Shown: in pieces, positions 54,014-63,148 of the stretch
Layout of the letters: each line of letters starts with the position of its first letter
How positions within the stretch are numbered: the stretch's first letter is position 1
Source of the DNA: Streptomyces sp. NBC_01716
GTDB lineage: Bacteria > Actinomycetota > Actinomycetes > Streptomycetales > Streptomycetaceae
Length of the DNA: 64,000 bases
Reading direction: 5' to 3'
Assembly: GCF_036248275.1 (NCBI RefSeq)
Contig: NZ_CP109181.1
Coordinates: 2,976,001-3,040,000 of the forward strand
Notes under the pieces: model-generated
What the model was told of the DNA's origin: nothing
The model's database searches: none
The model's input: only the letters and a program-made list of their open reading frames with translations
Translations under genes and position numbers: made by a program

Positions 54014-55222
54014 ATGGCTCTCAACACGTCCGCGGACACCCCGCTGCCCGTCGGGGAGGTGTCGCGCCTCATCGGCGGCTGGATCGACCGCCTCGGCGCC
54101 ATCTGGGTCGAGGGGCAGATCACCCAGCTGTCGCGCAGGCCCGGCGCCGGGGTCGTGTTCCTGACGCTGCGCGACCCGTCGTACGACATCTCGGTGAGCG
54201 TCACCTGTTACCGGCAGGTCTTCGACGCGATCGCCGACGTCGTGTCCGAGGGCGCGCGGGTCGTGGTGCGCGCGAAGCCGGAGTGGTACGCGCCGAGGGG
54301 GCAGCTGTCGCTGCGGGCCACGGAGATCAAGCCGGTCGGCATCGGCGAACTGCTCGTCAGGCTGGAGCAGTTGAAGAAGTCCCTGGGCGCCGAGGGGCTG
54401 TTCGCCGCCGATCGCAAACGCCCGCTGCCGTTTCTGCCGCAGCTGATCGGCCTCGTCTGCGGGCGGGCGTCGGCGGCCGAGCGGGACGTCCTGGAGAACG
54501 CGCGGCGGCGCTGGCCCGCCGTCCGCTTCGAGGTGCGCAACACGGCCGTGCAGGGCGTCAACGCGGTGAGTCAGGTCGTCCAGGCGGTCAAGGAGCTGGA
54601 CGATCTGCCCGAGGTCGACGTGATCGTCGTGGCGCGGGGCGGCGGCAGCGTGGAGGATCTGCTGCCGTTCTCGGACGAGCAGTTGGTACGAGCGGTGGCC
54701 GACTGCCGTACGCCCGTCGTATCGGCGATCGGGCATGAGCCCGACTCACCGTTGCTGGACCTGGTCGCCGACGTACGGGCGTCGACGCCCACGGACGCGG
54801 CGAAGAAGGTCGTGCCGGACGTCGGCGAGGAGCTGGACCGCGTACAGGCGCTGCGCGACCGCGCCCTGCGGACGGTGCGGGGGCTGCTCGACCGGGAGGA
54901 GCGCGGGCTCGCCCACGCCCTGGCCCGGCCGGTGATGGAGCGCCCGCACCGGATGGTGGAGGAGCGCGGGAGCGAGATCGACGCGCTGGCCGACCGCAGC
55001 CGGCGGGTGCTGCGGCATCTGCTGGACCGCGCGGACTCGGAGCTGTCGCACACCCGGGCGCGCGTGGTCTCGCTGTCGCCGGCCGCGACGCTGGAGCGGG
55101 GATACGCGGTGCTCCAGCGGCCGGACGGGGCGGTCGTCCGCTCCCACTCGGAGGTCACGGCGGACCAGGAGCTGCGGGCGCGGGTGGCGGAGGGCGAGTT
55201 CACGGTGCGGGTCACCGAATGA
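54014..55222 (+). CDS. xseA: Exodeoxyribonuclease VII large subunit
   Basis: A 402-residue XseA, which with XseB degrades single-stranded DNA. The OB-fold N-terminal domain (residues about 12-110) contains [16 protein letters not shown]; the catalytic part has [29 protein letters not shown] and [20 protein letters not shown], and a coiled-coil region (about 265-350) follows before [17 protein letters not shown] 54014 is used ([17 protein letters not shown]). An earlier in-frame start at 53984 is possible. It is followed by xseB after 97 bases, the usual pair. Confidence 0.95.
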   Translation: MALNTSADTPLPVGEVSRLIGGWIDRLGAIWVEGQITQLSRRPGAGVVFLTLRDPSYDISVSVTCYRQVFDAIADVVSEGARVVVRAKPEWYAPRGQLSLRATEIKPVGIGELLVRLEQLKKSLGAEGLFAADRKRPLPFLPQLIGLVCGRASAAERDVLENARRRWPAVRFEVRNTAVQGVNAVSQVVQAVKELDDLPEVDVIVVARGGGSVEDLLPFSDEQLVRAVADCRTPVVSAIGHEPDSPLLDLVADVRASTPTDAAKKVVPDVGEELDRVQALRDRALRTVRGLLDREERGLAHALARPVMERPHRMVEERGSEIDALADRSRRVLRHLLDRADSELSHTRARVVSLSPAATLERGYAVLQRPDGAVVRSHSEVTADQELRARVAEGEFTVRVTE

Positions 55223-55319
55223 GCCGCGGGCACGCGGCGGGGGCGGGGGCGGCCGGTCCTCGTGCACGCCCGCTTCTTCACGTATGTCGTTGTCGTAGAC
55301 CGCACATAGGGTGGATCAC

Positions 55320-55577
55320 ATGGCCAAGAAGGACAGCGGGACAGCAGCGGCCGCCGGCGCGGACGCGCTCGGCTACGAGCAGGCGCGGGACGAGCTGATC
55401 GACGTCGTACGGCGCCTGGAGACCGGCGGCACGACCCTGGAGGAGTCGCTGGCCCTCTGGGAGCGGGGCGAGGAGCTGGCCAAGGTCTGCCGCCGCTGGC
55501 TGGACGGCGCCCGCGCCCGCCTGGACGCCTCGCTGTCGGACCCGGAGCCCGCACCGGCGCCCGGCCCCGAGGCCTGA
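55320..55577 (+). CDS. xseB: Exodeoxyribonuclease VII small subunit
   Basis: An 85-residue XseB. The helical-hairpin signature is GYEQARDELIDVVRRLETGG followed by TLEESLALWERGEELAKVC, which caps the coiled coil of the large subunit. ATG 55320 (MAKKDS) fits the family; a GTG at 55311 would add three residues. The Ala/Pro/Glu-rich tail is variable. A strong hairpin overlaps the stop codon. Confidence 0.93.
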   Translation: MAKKDSGTAAAAGADALGYEQARDELIDVVRRLETGGTTLEESLALWERGEELAKVCRRWLDGARARLDASLSDPEPAPAPGPEA

Positions 55578-55596
55578 GGCTTCGGGCCTCGGGGCC
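55563..55596 (+). terminator. Hairpin after xseB
   Basis: An 11-base-pair perfect stem (GGCCCCGAGGC against GCCTCGGGGCC) with a 12-base loop, spanning the xseB stop codon. No U tract. It probably ends the xseA-xseB transcript. Confidence 0.5.
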
Positions 55597-55725
55597 ACTC
55601 GGGCAGTGGTCACCGGCCGCCGTCGCAAGACCCCATTGTCAACATCATGTGAAGCGGGCCACGACAGCCCGATTTTTGTTGAAGATTCATATACCAGGGC
55701 GTACGTTGGCAGAGTCGCTCGATCG

Positions 55726-55739
55726 ATCATTTGATCGCT
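55726..55739. promoter_or_regulatory. Palindrome upstream of the nitroreductase gene
   Basis: Two six-base arms CGATCA and TGATCG separated by two T, about 25 bases before the ATG. It could be an operator. AT-rich sequence just upstream (TTTTTGTTGAAGATTCATAT) probably contains the promoter. Confidence 0.35.
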
Positions 55740-55764
55740 CTGCCCGTTCGGAAGGTACGCCCCG

Positions 55765-56355
55765 ATGTCCCTCGTTCTCGACCCCGCCACCCAGGACCTC
55801 CTCTTCCGCGAGGCCCGTACGGCCAACACTTTCACCGACGAGCCGGTGACCGAAGAGCAGATCCAGGCGATCTACGACCTCGTGAAGTTCGGCCCCACCG
55901 CCTTCAACCAGACGCCGCTGCGCGTCGTCCTGGTCCGCTCCCCGGAGGCCCGCGAGCGCCTCGTCCAGCACATGGGCGACGGCAACAAGGCCAAGACGTC
56001 CACCGCGCCGCTGGTCGCGATCTTCGCCGCCGACAACGAGTTCCACGAGGAGCTTCCCGAGCTCTTCCCGGCCTTCCCCGCGGCCAAGGACGCTTTCTTC
56101 TCCGAGCGTCTGGTGCGCGAGCAGAACGCCGGCATGAACGCGGCTCTCCAGGCCGCCTACTTCATCGTCGGCATCCGCGCCGCCGGTCTGGCCGCCGGCC
56201 CGATGACGGGCTTCGACCACGCCGGCGTCCAGAAGGAGTTCCTGGACGGCGACCACACGCCGCTGATGATCGTGAACATCGGCAAGCCCGGCGACGACGC
56301 CTGGTTCGCGCGTTCCCCGCGCCTGTCCTACGACGAGGTCGTCACGACCGTCTGA
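55765..56355 (+). CDS. Nitroreductase family protein (RutE/malonic semialdehyde reductase-like)
   Basis: A 196-residue FMN-dependent reductase of the RutE type. The opening FREARTANTFTDEPVT, the FMN stretch FGPTAFNQTPLRVV and GMNAALQAAYFIVGIRAAGL are those of the RutE group, which reduces malonic semialdehyde in pyrimidine breakdown in E. coli. No other rut gene is near, so in this organism the substrate may differ. Streptomyces commonly carry it at this place beside xseAB. It is preceded by a palindrome and followed by a hairpin before the convergent DUF4245 gene. Confidence 0.85.
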   Translation: MSLVLDPATQDLLFREARTANTFTDEPVTEEQIQAIYDLVKFGPTAFNQTPLRVVLVRSPEARERLVQHMGDGNKAKTSTAPLVAIFAADNEFHEELPELFPAFPAAKDAFFSERLVREQNAGMNAALQAAYFIVGIRAAGLAAGPMTGFDHAGVQKEFLDGDHTPLMIVNIGKPGDDAWFARSPRLSYDEVVTTV

Positions 56356-56407
56356 GCGGCGCGTCCCGTCGGTCGGGAAGGACCGCTTCCCCCCTGCGCC
56401 ACGACGA

Positions 56408-56436
56408 GGCCGCCGCCCCTCTCCGGGACGGCGGCC
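56408..56436. terminator. Hairpin between convergent genes
   Basis: An eight-base-pair stem (GGCCGCCG against CGGCGGCC) with a 13-base loop between the nitroreductase and the DUF4245 gene. It may serve both directions. Confidence 0.4.
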
Positions 56437-56457
56437 CTGTCCTCGCTCTCGAACCGC

Positions 56458-57003
56458 TCAGGCCTCGCCGGAGCCGGCAGCCCCCGCGGACTCGCCGCCC
56501 GGCTCCAGCGCCTCCGCCATCTCGACCAGCCGCTCGTACGGCGCCGTGCCCGTCACCACCGTCGTCGCCCCGTCCCCGGTGCGCACCAGGGCGTCGTACT
56601 TGGGGCCTTCCCACCGCTGCCACGTCTCGCCGGCCACCCGCGCGGTCTTCCCGGTGTCCTCGGCGTCGTGCGTGACCTCGGCGATGTACGTGCCCGCCGG
56701 ATCCGTCGACTGCTCCACAGCCACGTACTCACGGTCGGGATCCTGGAAACCGAGGTGCCAGGAGTTGCCTTCCTGTCGCGCGTACGACACGGACGTCGGC
56801 TTCCATGTCGTGGGAAGACCCTCGGGGGCCAGCACCGGATAGGGTGCCGCGCGCTGCGCCGTCGTCAACTCGACCCGGTAGTCGACCGCCTTGAGGGGAT
56901 CCGCGTCCTCGTCGTGCGGGTTGGCGAGGTAAATCACCCCGGCGACGGCGACGATGACGCCCATCGACAGGAACATGTCCCGTACCGACTGTTTGACTCG
57001 CAT
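56458..57003 (-). CDS. DUF4245 membrane-anchored protein
   Basis: A 181-residue protein with one N-terminal membrane span ([17 protein letters not shown]) and an extracytoplasmic domain containing [20 protein letters not shown], typical of DUF4245 proteins. These occur next to glpX in actinomycetes; the function is not known. ATG 57003 or 57012 are both possible. It is divergent from glpX, with start codons 131 bases apart. No lipobox is present, so it is probably a single-pass membrane protein facing outside. Confidence 0.8.
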   Translation of the reverse strand: MRVKQSVRDMFLSMGVIVAVAGVIYLANPHDEDADPLKAVDYRVELTTAQRAAPYPVLAPEGLPTTWKPTSVSYARQEGNSWHLGFQDPDREYVAVEQSTDPAGTYIAEVTHDAEDTGKTARVAGETWQRWEGPKYDALVRTGDGATTVVTGTAPYERLVEMAEALEPGGESAGAAGSGEA

Positions 57004-57134
57004 ACCTGCCACCTCCCCATAGTCGCATCAAGGGTTCACGCTCATACGTGGGCCCCTCTGCTCATTTTGTCGGCGTACAGATAGAGTCACAGCACCCTCA
57101 TTCCGGCCGTCGCCGTACAGAAAGGTGCGTTCCG

Positions 57135-58166
57135 ATGACCGAGCATCAACTCCCGCCTCCGCTGGAGGTCTCTCCGGAGGCCCCCGACCGCAACCTCGCC
57201 CTCGAACTCGTCCGGGTCACCGAGGCCGCCGCCATGGCGGCCGGCCGCTGGGTGGGCCGAGGCGACAAGATCGGCGCGGACGGTGCGGCCGTGAACGCCA
57301 TGCGCACCCTCGTCTCGACCGTCTCGATGAACGGCGTCGTCGTCATCGGCGAGGGCGAGAAGGACGAAGCCCCGATGCTGTTCAACGGCGAGCGGGTCGG
57401 CGACGGCACCGGTGCCGAGGTCGACATCGCCGTGGACCCGATCGACGGCACCACGCTCAACGCCAAGGGCATGAACAACGCCATCGCCGTCCTCGCGGCG
57501 GCCGACCGGGGCACGATGTTCGACCCGTCGGCCGTCTTCTACATGGACAAGCTGGTGACGGGACCCGAAGCCGCCGACTTCGTGGACATCACGGCGCCCG
57601 TCTCGGTCAACATCCGCCGCGTCGCCAAGGCCAAGAACTCGTCTCCCGAGGACGTCACGGTGGTCATCCTCGACCGCCCCCGCCACGACGGGATCGTCAA
57701 GGAGATCCGCGAGACGGGAGCGCGGATCAAGTTCATCTCGGACGGCGACGTGGCCGGCTCGATCATGGCCGTACGCGACGGCACGGGCGTCGACCTGCTG
57801 ATGGGCATCGGCGGCACCCCCGAGGGCATCATCTCGGCGTGCGCGATCAAGTGCCTGGGCGGCACGATCCAGGGCAAGCTCTGGCCGAAGGACGCCGCCG
57901 AACGGCAGCGGGCGCTGGACGCCGGGCACGACCTGGACCGGGTGCTGTCGACCAACGACCTGGTCAGCGGCGACAACGTGTTCTTCGTCGCGACGGGCAT
58001 CACGGACGGCGAGCTGCTGCGCGGGGTGCGGTACCGCTCGGAGACCGCGACCACGCAGTCCATGGTCACGCGCTCCAAGTCCGGCACGATCCGGCAGATC
58101 GACTCGACGCACCGGCTGTCGAAGCTGCGCGCCTACAGCACGATCGACTTCGACCGCGCGAAGTAG
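57135..58166 (+). CDS. glpX: Class II fructose-1,6-bisphosphatase
   Basis: A 343-residue GlpX, a gluconeogenic enzyme converting fructose 1,6-bisphosphate to fructose 6-phosphate. Metal and substrate motifs are clear: [46 protein letters not shown] and [16 protein letters not shown]. Class II enzymes are the usual kind in actinomycetes. ATG 57135 follows an AAAGGTG site; an in-frame start at 57048 adds 29 residues that do not fit. A strong terminator follows. It is convergent with the WhiB gene. Confidence 0.95.
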   Translation: MTEHQLPPPLEVSPEAPDRNLALELVRVTEAAAMAAGRWVGRGDKIGADGAAVNAMRTLVSTVSMNGVVVIGEGEKDEAPMLFNGERVGDGTGAEVDIAVDPIDGTTLNAKGMNNAIAVLAAADRGTMFDPSAVFYMDKLVTGPEAADFVDITAPVSVNIRRVAKAKNSSPEDVTVVILDRPRHDGIVKEIRETGARIKFISDGDVAGSIMAVRDGTGVDLLMGIGGTPEGIISACAIKCLGGTIQGKLWPKDAAERQRALDAGHDLDRVLSTNDLVSGDNVFFVATGITDGELLRGVRYRSETATTQSMVTRSKSGTIRQIDSTHRLSKLRAYSTIDFDRAK

Positions 58167-58206
58167 GCCCGGCCGCCGAGAAGCACCTGAAGCCGGTACG
58201 CGTGAA

Positions 58207-58245
58207 ACCGGGGCGCCCCTGCCTGTGCGGCAGGGGCGCCCCGGT
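58207..58245. terminator. Strong hairpin after glpX
   Basis: A 17-base-pair perfect stem, starting ACCGGGGCGCCCC, with a five-base loop (TGTGC). It lies between the convergent glpX and WhiB-family genes and can serve both. It is the most stable hairpin seen in the window. Confidence 0.85.
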
Positions 58246-58284
58246 CACAGCCGATCGGGACAACTCATCGGGCGGGACGGGCGG

Positions 58285-58650
58285 TCAGCCCGCCGCGGCG
58301 ATCCGGCCCGTGGCCGCCGCCGCGTTCCGCAGCTCCACCTCACGGCGCCGGCGGCGCGCCAGGACCACCCGGCGCTCGGCGGCCGTCAGGCCGCCCCACA
58401 CCCCGTACGGCTCGGGCTGGAGCAGTGCGTGCTCCCGGCAGTCGACCATCACCGGGCAGCGGGCGCAGACCCGCTTCGCGGCCTCCTCACGCGCCAGCCT
58501 GGCGGCCGTCGGCTCCTTGGAGGGGGCGAAGAACAACCCGGCTTCGTCCCGGCGGCACACCGCCTCTGTGTGCCAGGGTCCGGCCTGATCCTCCCGAGCG
58601 GGACTCCGCTGAGGGGGTACGGCGGCGACCTGCAGGGGCTGATGCGGCAT
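58285..58650 (-). CDS. WhiB-family iron-sulfur regulator (WblI-like)
   Basis: A 121-residue WhiB-like protein. Four cysteines for the [4Fe-4S] cluster are Cys32, Cys62, Cys65 and Cys71 (VCARCPVMVDC), followed by the GVWGG turn (residues 83-87) and a basic C-terminus ending in the Arg-rich DNA-contact helix. By position beside glpX it corresponds to the Streptomyces wblI locus; this is from memory of gene order. Such proteins bind the sigma factor HrdB and sense redox state or nitric oxide. ATG 58650 is preferred over 58659. No known target is indicated here. Confidence 0.85.
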   Translation of the reverse strand: MPHQPLQVAAVPPQRSPAREDQAGPWHTEAVCRRDEAGLFFAPSKEPTAARLAREEAAKRVCARCPVMVDCREHALLQPEPYGVWGGLTAAERRVVLARRRRREVELRNAAAATGRIAAAG

Positions 58651-58888
58651 TGACAGCACGGTCCACTCCTGACGACGGCTTCGCGAGCGAGAGACGATGC
58701 AGCAGTCCCTACCCGCTGTACGCGCGCCTAAGCACTGAGTGGCACTGAGATGCGATGTGCGGAATCGTGTGCGGAATGCCGAGCAACCGTGCCCGGCCTG
58801 GCCGAAAGCCGCCCCGGCCGGACCTCAACCGGAACCGGAATCGGAACCGGCCGACGGCCGGGCGCACCCGCGCCCCCGTGTGCGTGGA

Positions 58889-59557
58889 TCAGTGGCCCAG
58901 GTGCTTGCGCAGCCGCCTGTTGAGGTCCGCGATGAACTTCCCGCGCTTCGGCCTGGCTTCGATGCTGCCGAAGACCGAGTAGCCGTTGACGACCACGACC
59001 GGGGCGTCCGGCTGGGTGCCCTCCAGCGTGCGGACCTCGAAGTTGCCGAAGACGCCGGTGCCACCACCGCGCAGGGAGATGTTCTCCGGGACCCGCACCT
59101 CGATGGAGCCGAAGATGGCGGTCGCGTTGATCACGGTCGTGCGCTGGCCGAAGATCGCCTCGGTCAGATCGATCTCGATGTTGCCGAAGAGGGCGAAGGC
59201 GTTCGTACGACGGCCCACCCGCCAACGTCCCTTGCGGGTCGAGCTGCTGAAGACCGCGACCATGTTGTCGGCGGGCTCGGTCTCGTCGTCGGGGCCGTAC
59301 GTGTGGGGTGACGCGGCCGGCCCCGCGGTGGTGGAGGTCGCCGGCAAGTCCCTGACCAGCGGCTCCAGTTCGCCCATGGTCTTGGCGCGGTAGACGGCGT
59401 CGATCCGCTCGGAGTGCTCCTCGGCATCCAGGCGACCGAGCGCGAGGGCTTCCCTGAGGATGTCGGCGATCCGGTCTCGGTCGGCGTCGGAGGCCCGGAT
59501 CGCGGAGTCGGGCTCCGCCGGTGCGACCGGCTTCTGGGAGTGCTTTTCGAGGTCCAC
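58889..59557 (-). CDS. DUF1707 / LiaF-like domain protein
   Basis: A 222-residue cytoplasmic protein. Residues about 18-72 form a DUF1707 domain (IRASDADRDRIADILREAL, then RLDAEEHSERIDAVYRAKTM), which is SHOCT-like. From about 115 a repetitive beta-structure of the LiaF/YvqF C-terminal kind follows, with the repeated pattern FGNIEIDL, FGSIEVRV, FGNFEVRT and FGSIEARP. No membrane span is seen. Proteins of this kind respond to envelope stress in other bacteria; function here is unknown. A palindrome lies 19-32 bases before its start. Confidence 0.8.
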   Translation of the reverse strand: MDLEKHSQKPVAPAEPDSAIRASDADRDRIADILREALALGRLDAEEHSERIDAVYRAKTMGELEPLVRDLPATSTTAGPAASPHTYGPDDETEPADNMVAVFSSSTRKGRWRVGRRTNAFALFGNIEIDLTEAIFGQRTTVINATAIFGSIEVRVPENISLRGGGTGVFGNFEVRTLEGTQPDAPVVVVNGYSVFGSIEARPKRGKFIADLNRRLRKHLGH

Positions 59558-59575
59558 CGCACCAGAGTAGCGAAA

Positions 59576-59589
59576 CGCGATAGATCGCG
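59576..59589. promoter_or_regulatory. Palindrome CGCGAT-AG-ATCGCG
   Basis: Two perfect six-base arms around two bases, 19-32 bases upstream of the DUF1707 gene start. It resembles the ATCGCGAT-type operators seen before genes controlled by PadR-family regulators in actinomycetes. It is placed where a repressor would block transcription. Confidence 0.45.
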
Positions 59590-59750
59590 ACTAGGTGCTG
59601 TCCGGTGGGTCTTGGCGGGGCCCAACGGCGACGCGCCCCCCTCCTACTGAGTCTCACCTCACCCCGTCCGGCCGCGCGTCACGTCTTACGCTGAGAGGCG
59701 CGCTGCCCGACGAAGGTCAGCCGCCGTCTGCCGAGTGAGGAATGGCCGAA

Positions 59751-61424
59751 ATGCCAGAGTTTGCGTACTCCGATCTGCTCCCTCTTGGAGAGGACACCAC
59801 GCCGTACCGCCTGGTGACCGCCGACGGTGTCTCCGCCTTCGAGGCCGACGGCCGTACGTTCCTCAAGGTCGCCCCCGAGGCGCTGCGCACGCTGGCCGCC
59901 GAGGCGATGCACGACATCTCGCACTATCTGCGCCCGGCCCACCTCGCCCAGCTCCGCAGGATCGTCGACGACCCGGACGCCTCGTCCAACGACAAGTTCG
60001 TGGCGCTCGACCTCCTGAAGAACGCGAACATCGCCGCCGCCGGCGTGCTCCCCATGTGCCAGGACACCGGCACCGCCATCGTGATGGGCAAGCGCGGACA
60101 GAACGTCCTTACGGAGGGCGGCGACGAGGCCGCCCTCTCGCACGGCATCTACGACGCGTACACCAAGCTCAACCTGCGCTACTCGCAGATGGCCCCGCTG
60201 ACCATGTGGGAGGAGAAGAACACCGGCTCGAACCTGCCCGCGCAGATCGAGCTGTACGCGACCGACGGCGGCGCCTACAAGTTCCTCTTCATGGCCAAGG
60301 GCGGCGGCTCGGCCAACAAGTCGTTCCTCTACCAGGAGACGAAGGCCGTCCTGAACGAGACCTCCATGATGAAGTTCCTGGAGGAGAAGATCCGTTCACT
60401 CGGTACGGCGGCCTGTCCGCCGTACCACCTGGCGATCGTCGTCGGCGGCACGTCCGCCGAGTTCGCGCTCAAGACCGCGAAGTACGCCTCCGCGCACTAC
60501 CTGGACGAGCTGCCCGCCGAGGGCTCCCCCGCCGGCCACGGTTTCCGTGACAAGGAGCTGGAGGAGAAGGTCTTCGAGCTGACGCAGAAGATCGGCATCG
60601 GCGCGCAGTTCGGCGGCAAGTACTTCTGCCACGACGTGCGGGTCGTACGGCTCCCCCGGCACGGCGCCTCGCTGCCCGTGGCGATCGCCGTGTCCTGCTC
60701 GGCGGACCGTCAGGCCGTCGCGAAGATCACCGCCGAGGGTGTCTTCCTGGAGCAGCTGGAGACCGACCCGGCGCGCTTCCTGCCCGACACCACCGACGAG
60801 CATCTGGACCGGAGCGGCGAGAGCGACGTCGTACGGATCGACCTCGGCCGGCCGATGGACGACATCCTGGCCGAGCTGACCAGGCACCCCGTCAAGACCC
60901 GGCTCTCGCTGACCGGAACGCTGGTCGTGGCGCGCGACATCGCGCACGCCAAGATCAAGGAGCGGCTGGACGCGGGCGAGGAGATGCCGCAGTACCTGAA
61001 GGACCACCCGGTGTACTACGCGGGGCCCGCCAAGACGCCCGAGGGGTACGCCTCCGGGTCGTTCGGCCCGACGACGGCGGGGCGGATGGACAGCTACGTC
61101 GAGCAGTTCCAGGCGGCGGGCGGCTCGAAGGTCATGCTCGCCAAGGGCAACCGTTCGAAGCAGGTGACCGACGCCTGCGGCGCGCACGGCGGTTTCTACC
61201 TCGGTTCGATCGGCGGCCCGGCGGCGCGGCTCGCGCAGGACTGCATCCGGAAGGTCGAGGTCCTGGAGTACGAGGAGCTGGGCATGGAGGCGGTGTGGAA
61301 GATCGAGGTGGAGGACTTCCCCGCGTTCGTCGTCGTGGACGACAAGGGCAACGACTTCTTCACCGAGCCCGCCCCGGCGCCGACGTTCACCAGCATCCCG
61401 GTGCGGGGACCCGGCCTCGCGTAA
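59751..61424 (+). CDS. Class I fumarate hydratase
   Basis: A 557-residue iron-sulfur fumarase (FumA/FumB type) of the TCA cycle. The N-terminal half carries cluster cysteines, with one in [16 protein letters not shown]; other signatures are [30 protein letters not shown], and the C-terminal beta subunit region with [11 protein letters not shown] and [21 protein letters not shown] 59751 (MPEFAYSD) is nine bases after GAGGA; ATG 59742 touches that site. It is a single fused chain, as usual in actinomycetes. The class II enzyme lies 1.7 kb downstream. Confidence 0.93.
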   Translation: MPEFAYSDLLPLGEDTTPYRLVTADGVSAFEADGRTFLKVAPEALRTLAAEAMHDISHYLRPAHLAQLRRIVDDPDASSNDKFVALDLLKNANIAAAGVLPMCQDTGTAIVMGKRGQNVLTEGGDEAALSHGIYDAYTKLNLRYSQMAPLTMWEEKNTGSNLPAQIELYATDGGAYKFLFMAKGGGSANKSFLYQETKAVLNETSMMKFLEEKIRSLGTAACPPYHLAIVVGGTSAEFALKTAKYASAHYLDELPAEGSPAGHGFRDKELEEKVFELTQKIGIGAQFGGKYFCHDVRVVRLPRHGASLPVAIAVSCSADRQAVAKITAEGVFLEQLETDPARFLPDTTDEHLDRSGESDVVRIDLGRPMDDILAELTRHPVKTRLSLTGTLVVARDIAHAKIKERLDAGEEMPQYLKDHPVYYAGPAKTPEGYASGSFGPTTAGRMDSYVEQFQAAGGSKVMLAKGNRSKQVTDACGAHGGFYLGSIGGPAARLAQDCIRKVEVLEYEELGMEAVWKIEVEDFPAFVVVDDKGNDFFTEPAPAPTFTSIPVRGPGLA

Positions 61425-61433
61425 GCCCTGGGT

Positions 61434-61465
61434 GCGGTCCCGGACCCGGCCGGGTCCGGGACCGC
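61434..61465. terminator. Strong hairpin after the class I fumarase
   Basis: A 15-base-pair perfect stem, starting GCGGTCCCGGACCCG, with a two-base loop, between two convergent genes. It can act in both directions. Confidence 0.75.
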
Positions 61466-61479
61466 GCCCGCGCCCGCGA

Positions 61480-63042
61480 TCAGACGAAGCGCTGGTTCGC
61501 CGACCCGTCGCAGTTCTGGAGCCGGAGCGGGTCCCGCTCCGACGCCAGGGTCAGACAGAGCGTGCCCGCCGACGCCGGGCGGATGGTGCCCGCCTCGATG
61601 GCGAACTTCTGGTTCGCGCCGCCGTGGCAGTCCCAGAGGGTGACCGAGGCGCCCGCGCGGTACGAACCCGACGGGACGTCGAGGCAGCGGTCGTGGCTCA
61701 GCTCGCTGTGCAGCGACCGGGCGCCGGCGCCTGTCCCGGTGTCGTACCACCAGCCCTGGTTACGGCCCTCGTTGCAGCCGTAGCCGGTGATCTTGGAGCC
61801 GTTGCGTGTCTTGGACGCGCTGACGTCGACGCAGGTGCCCGTTCCCTCGTTCTTCAATGGCTGAAAAACGTCGTCCCAGCCGCCCGGCTGGAGCACCGGC
61901 CGCCCCGTGCTCGCCGGGTCGGCGCAACTCGCCTCGCTCAGGCCCGAGTTGTAGAGCTGGGTCAGGCACGACGCGAACGCCACGTGCCCGGCGGCGTTCG
62001 GATGGAAGGACTGGCGGACCGAATTCTCGTTCGGCGGGAAGGGGTTGCCGATGTCGATGAACAGACCCCGGGCCCAGTCGTCGTCCGTGCACACCTCATG
62101 GCCGTGGAAGAGCCGGGAGTTGTCCAGATACACCGCGCCCGAGTTCTTCGCGGCCTTCCGCATGCCGGTCTGGAAGGCGGGGACCGCGCCGTCACGGGCC
62201 CAGGCGGCGTCCGCGTCGTGGCCGGTGCAGCCACCGGGGATCTTGCCCGGGAAGTCGGGGTTGTCGGCGTAGTCGGGGGTGAGGGGGCCCGGGTAGCCCA
62301 TCACGACGAGCTTGTAGTCACCGTCGGCGTAACCCGCGTCGCGCATGACGCCTCGCAGGTCGGCCACGGTCGACTCGACCTTGGGTACGAGTCCGTCGAC
62401 CCGCGGCTGCCAGCCCGGCCGGTACTTGTCGGCGCAGGGCCCCTGGAGCGTGAACCAGCGCAGTACGCAGTCGGTGATCACCGGACCGAACTGGAGATCG
62501 TCGTTGGCGCCCGCCACGAGCACCACCATCTTGAGCCTGGTGTTGCGCGCCTTGATGGCGAGGCTGTCGCTCTGTACGAGTTCGTCGGCGAACTGCGCCG
62601 TGCCGCCGACCCGGATGTTGACGGTCGACGCGCCCGAGCAGGAGACGTTGTAGGTGACGTCCGCCGCGATCCCGGTGCGGTGGATCGCCGAGTCCGGCGA
62701 ACGGTGGCACCAGTTGTCGGGGCCGTTCGTCCCCGGCTCGTACGTGCCGACGCCCTCGCCGGAGATCTCACTGTCGCCGAGCGCGATGAGCCCGGTCTTG
62801 CGCTGGTCGGGCGGGCGCTCGCCGGGGTCGCCGTAGAGCCGCTTGGCCTCGGCGGCGCGGATCGCTTCGAGGGCGGGCGGCAGCGGGGCGGACGCGCGGA
62901 CCGCGGCGGGCGCGCCCACGGGGGCCGACGCCTGCGCCGACGCCTGGGCCGCGGGCGTCAGGGCGACCAGTGCGCCGACGACGGTCGCGAATGCGGCGAG
63001 CGTGGCGACGGTACTTCGGAACGTGGGTCTCGTACGTTGCAT
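61480..63042 (-). CDS. Secreted SGNH/GDSL hydrolase with ricin-type lectin domain
   Basis: A 520-residue exported esterase. A Sec signal peptide occupies about residues 1-36 (TVATLAAFATVVGALVALTP, then AQAS). The SGNH blocks are GDSEISGEG with the nucleophile Ser, SCSGAST, AGANDD and SFHPNAAGH with the catalytic His. From about residue 375 a ricin B-type beta-trefoil follows, with three repeats marked by NQGWWYD, NQKF and NQRF at the very end. It probably deacylates a polysaccharide or lipid and binds sugar through the lectin. ATG 63042 has GGGAGG upstream; it is divergent from fumC. Confidence 0.9.
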   Translation of the reverse strand: MQRTRPTFRSTVATLAAFATVVGALVALTPAAQASAQASAPVGAPAAVRASAPLPPALEAIRAAEAKRLYGDPGERPPDQRKTGLIALGDSEISGEGVGTYEPGTNGPDNWCHRSPDSAIHRTGIAADVTYNVSCSGASTVNIRVGGTAQFADELVQSDSLAIKARNTRLKMVVLVAGANDDLQFGPVITDCVLRWFTLQGPCADKYRPGWQPRVDGLVPKVESTVADLRGVMRDAGYADGDYKLVVMGYPGPLTPDYADNPDFPGKIPGGCTGHDADAAWARDGAVPAFQTGMRKAAKNSGAVYLDNSRLFHGHEVCTDDDWARGLFIDIGNPFPPNENSVRQSFHPNAAGHVAFASCLTQLYNSGLSEASCADPASTGRPVLQPGGWDDVFQPLKNEGTGTCVDVSASKTRNGSKITGYGCNEGRNQGWWYDTGTGAGARSLHSELSHDRCLDVPSGSYRAGASVTLWDCHGGANQKFAIEAGTIRPASAGTLCLTLASERDPLRLQNCDGSANQRFV

Positions 63043-63148
63043 GGCCTCCCCGATCACAGTGGTTCCAGAGGTTTTTACTGGCGGGTAGGGCCCTTGGGAA
63101 CACTCCGAACAAGACAATTGCTCACCTTCTTTAGGAGGTACGACCCTG

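Noticed and set aside
58732..58752. Short direct repeat of CACTGAG upstream of the WhiB gene
   Set aside because: Two seven-base copies with no known meaning; expected by chance at this length.
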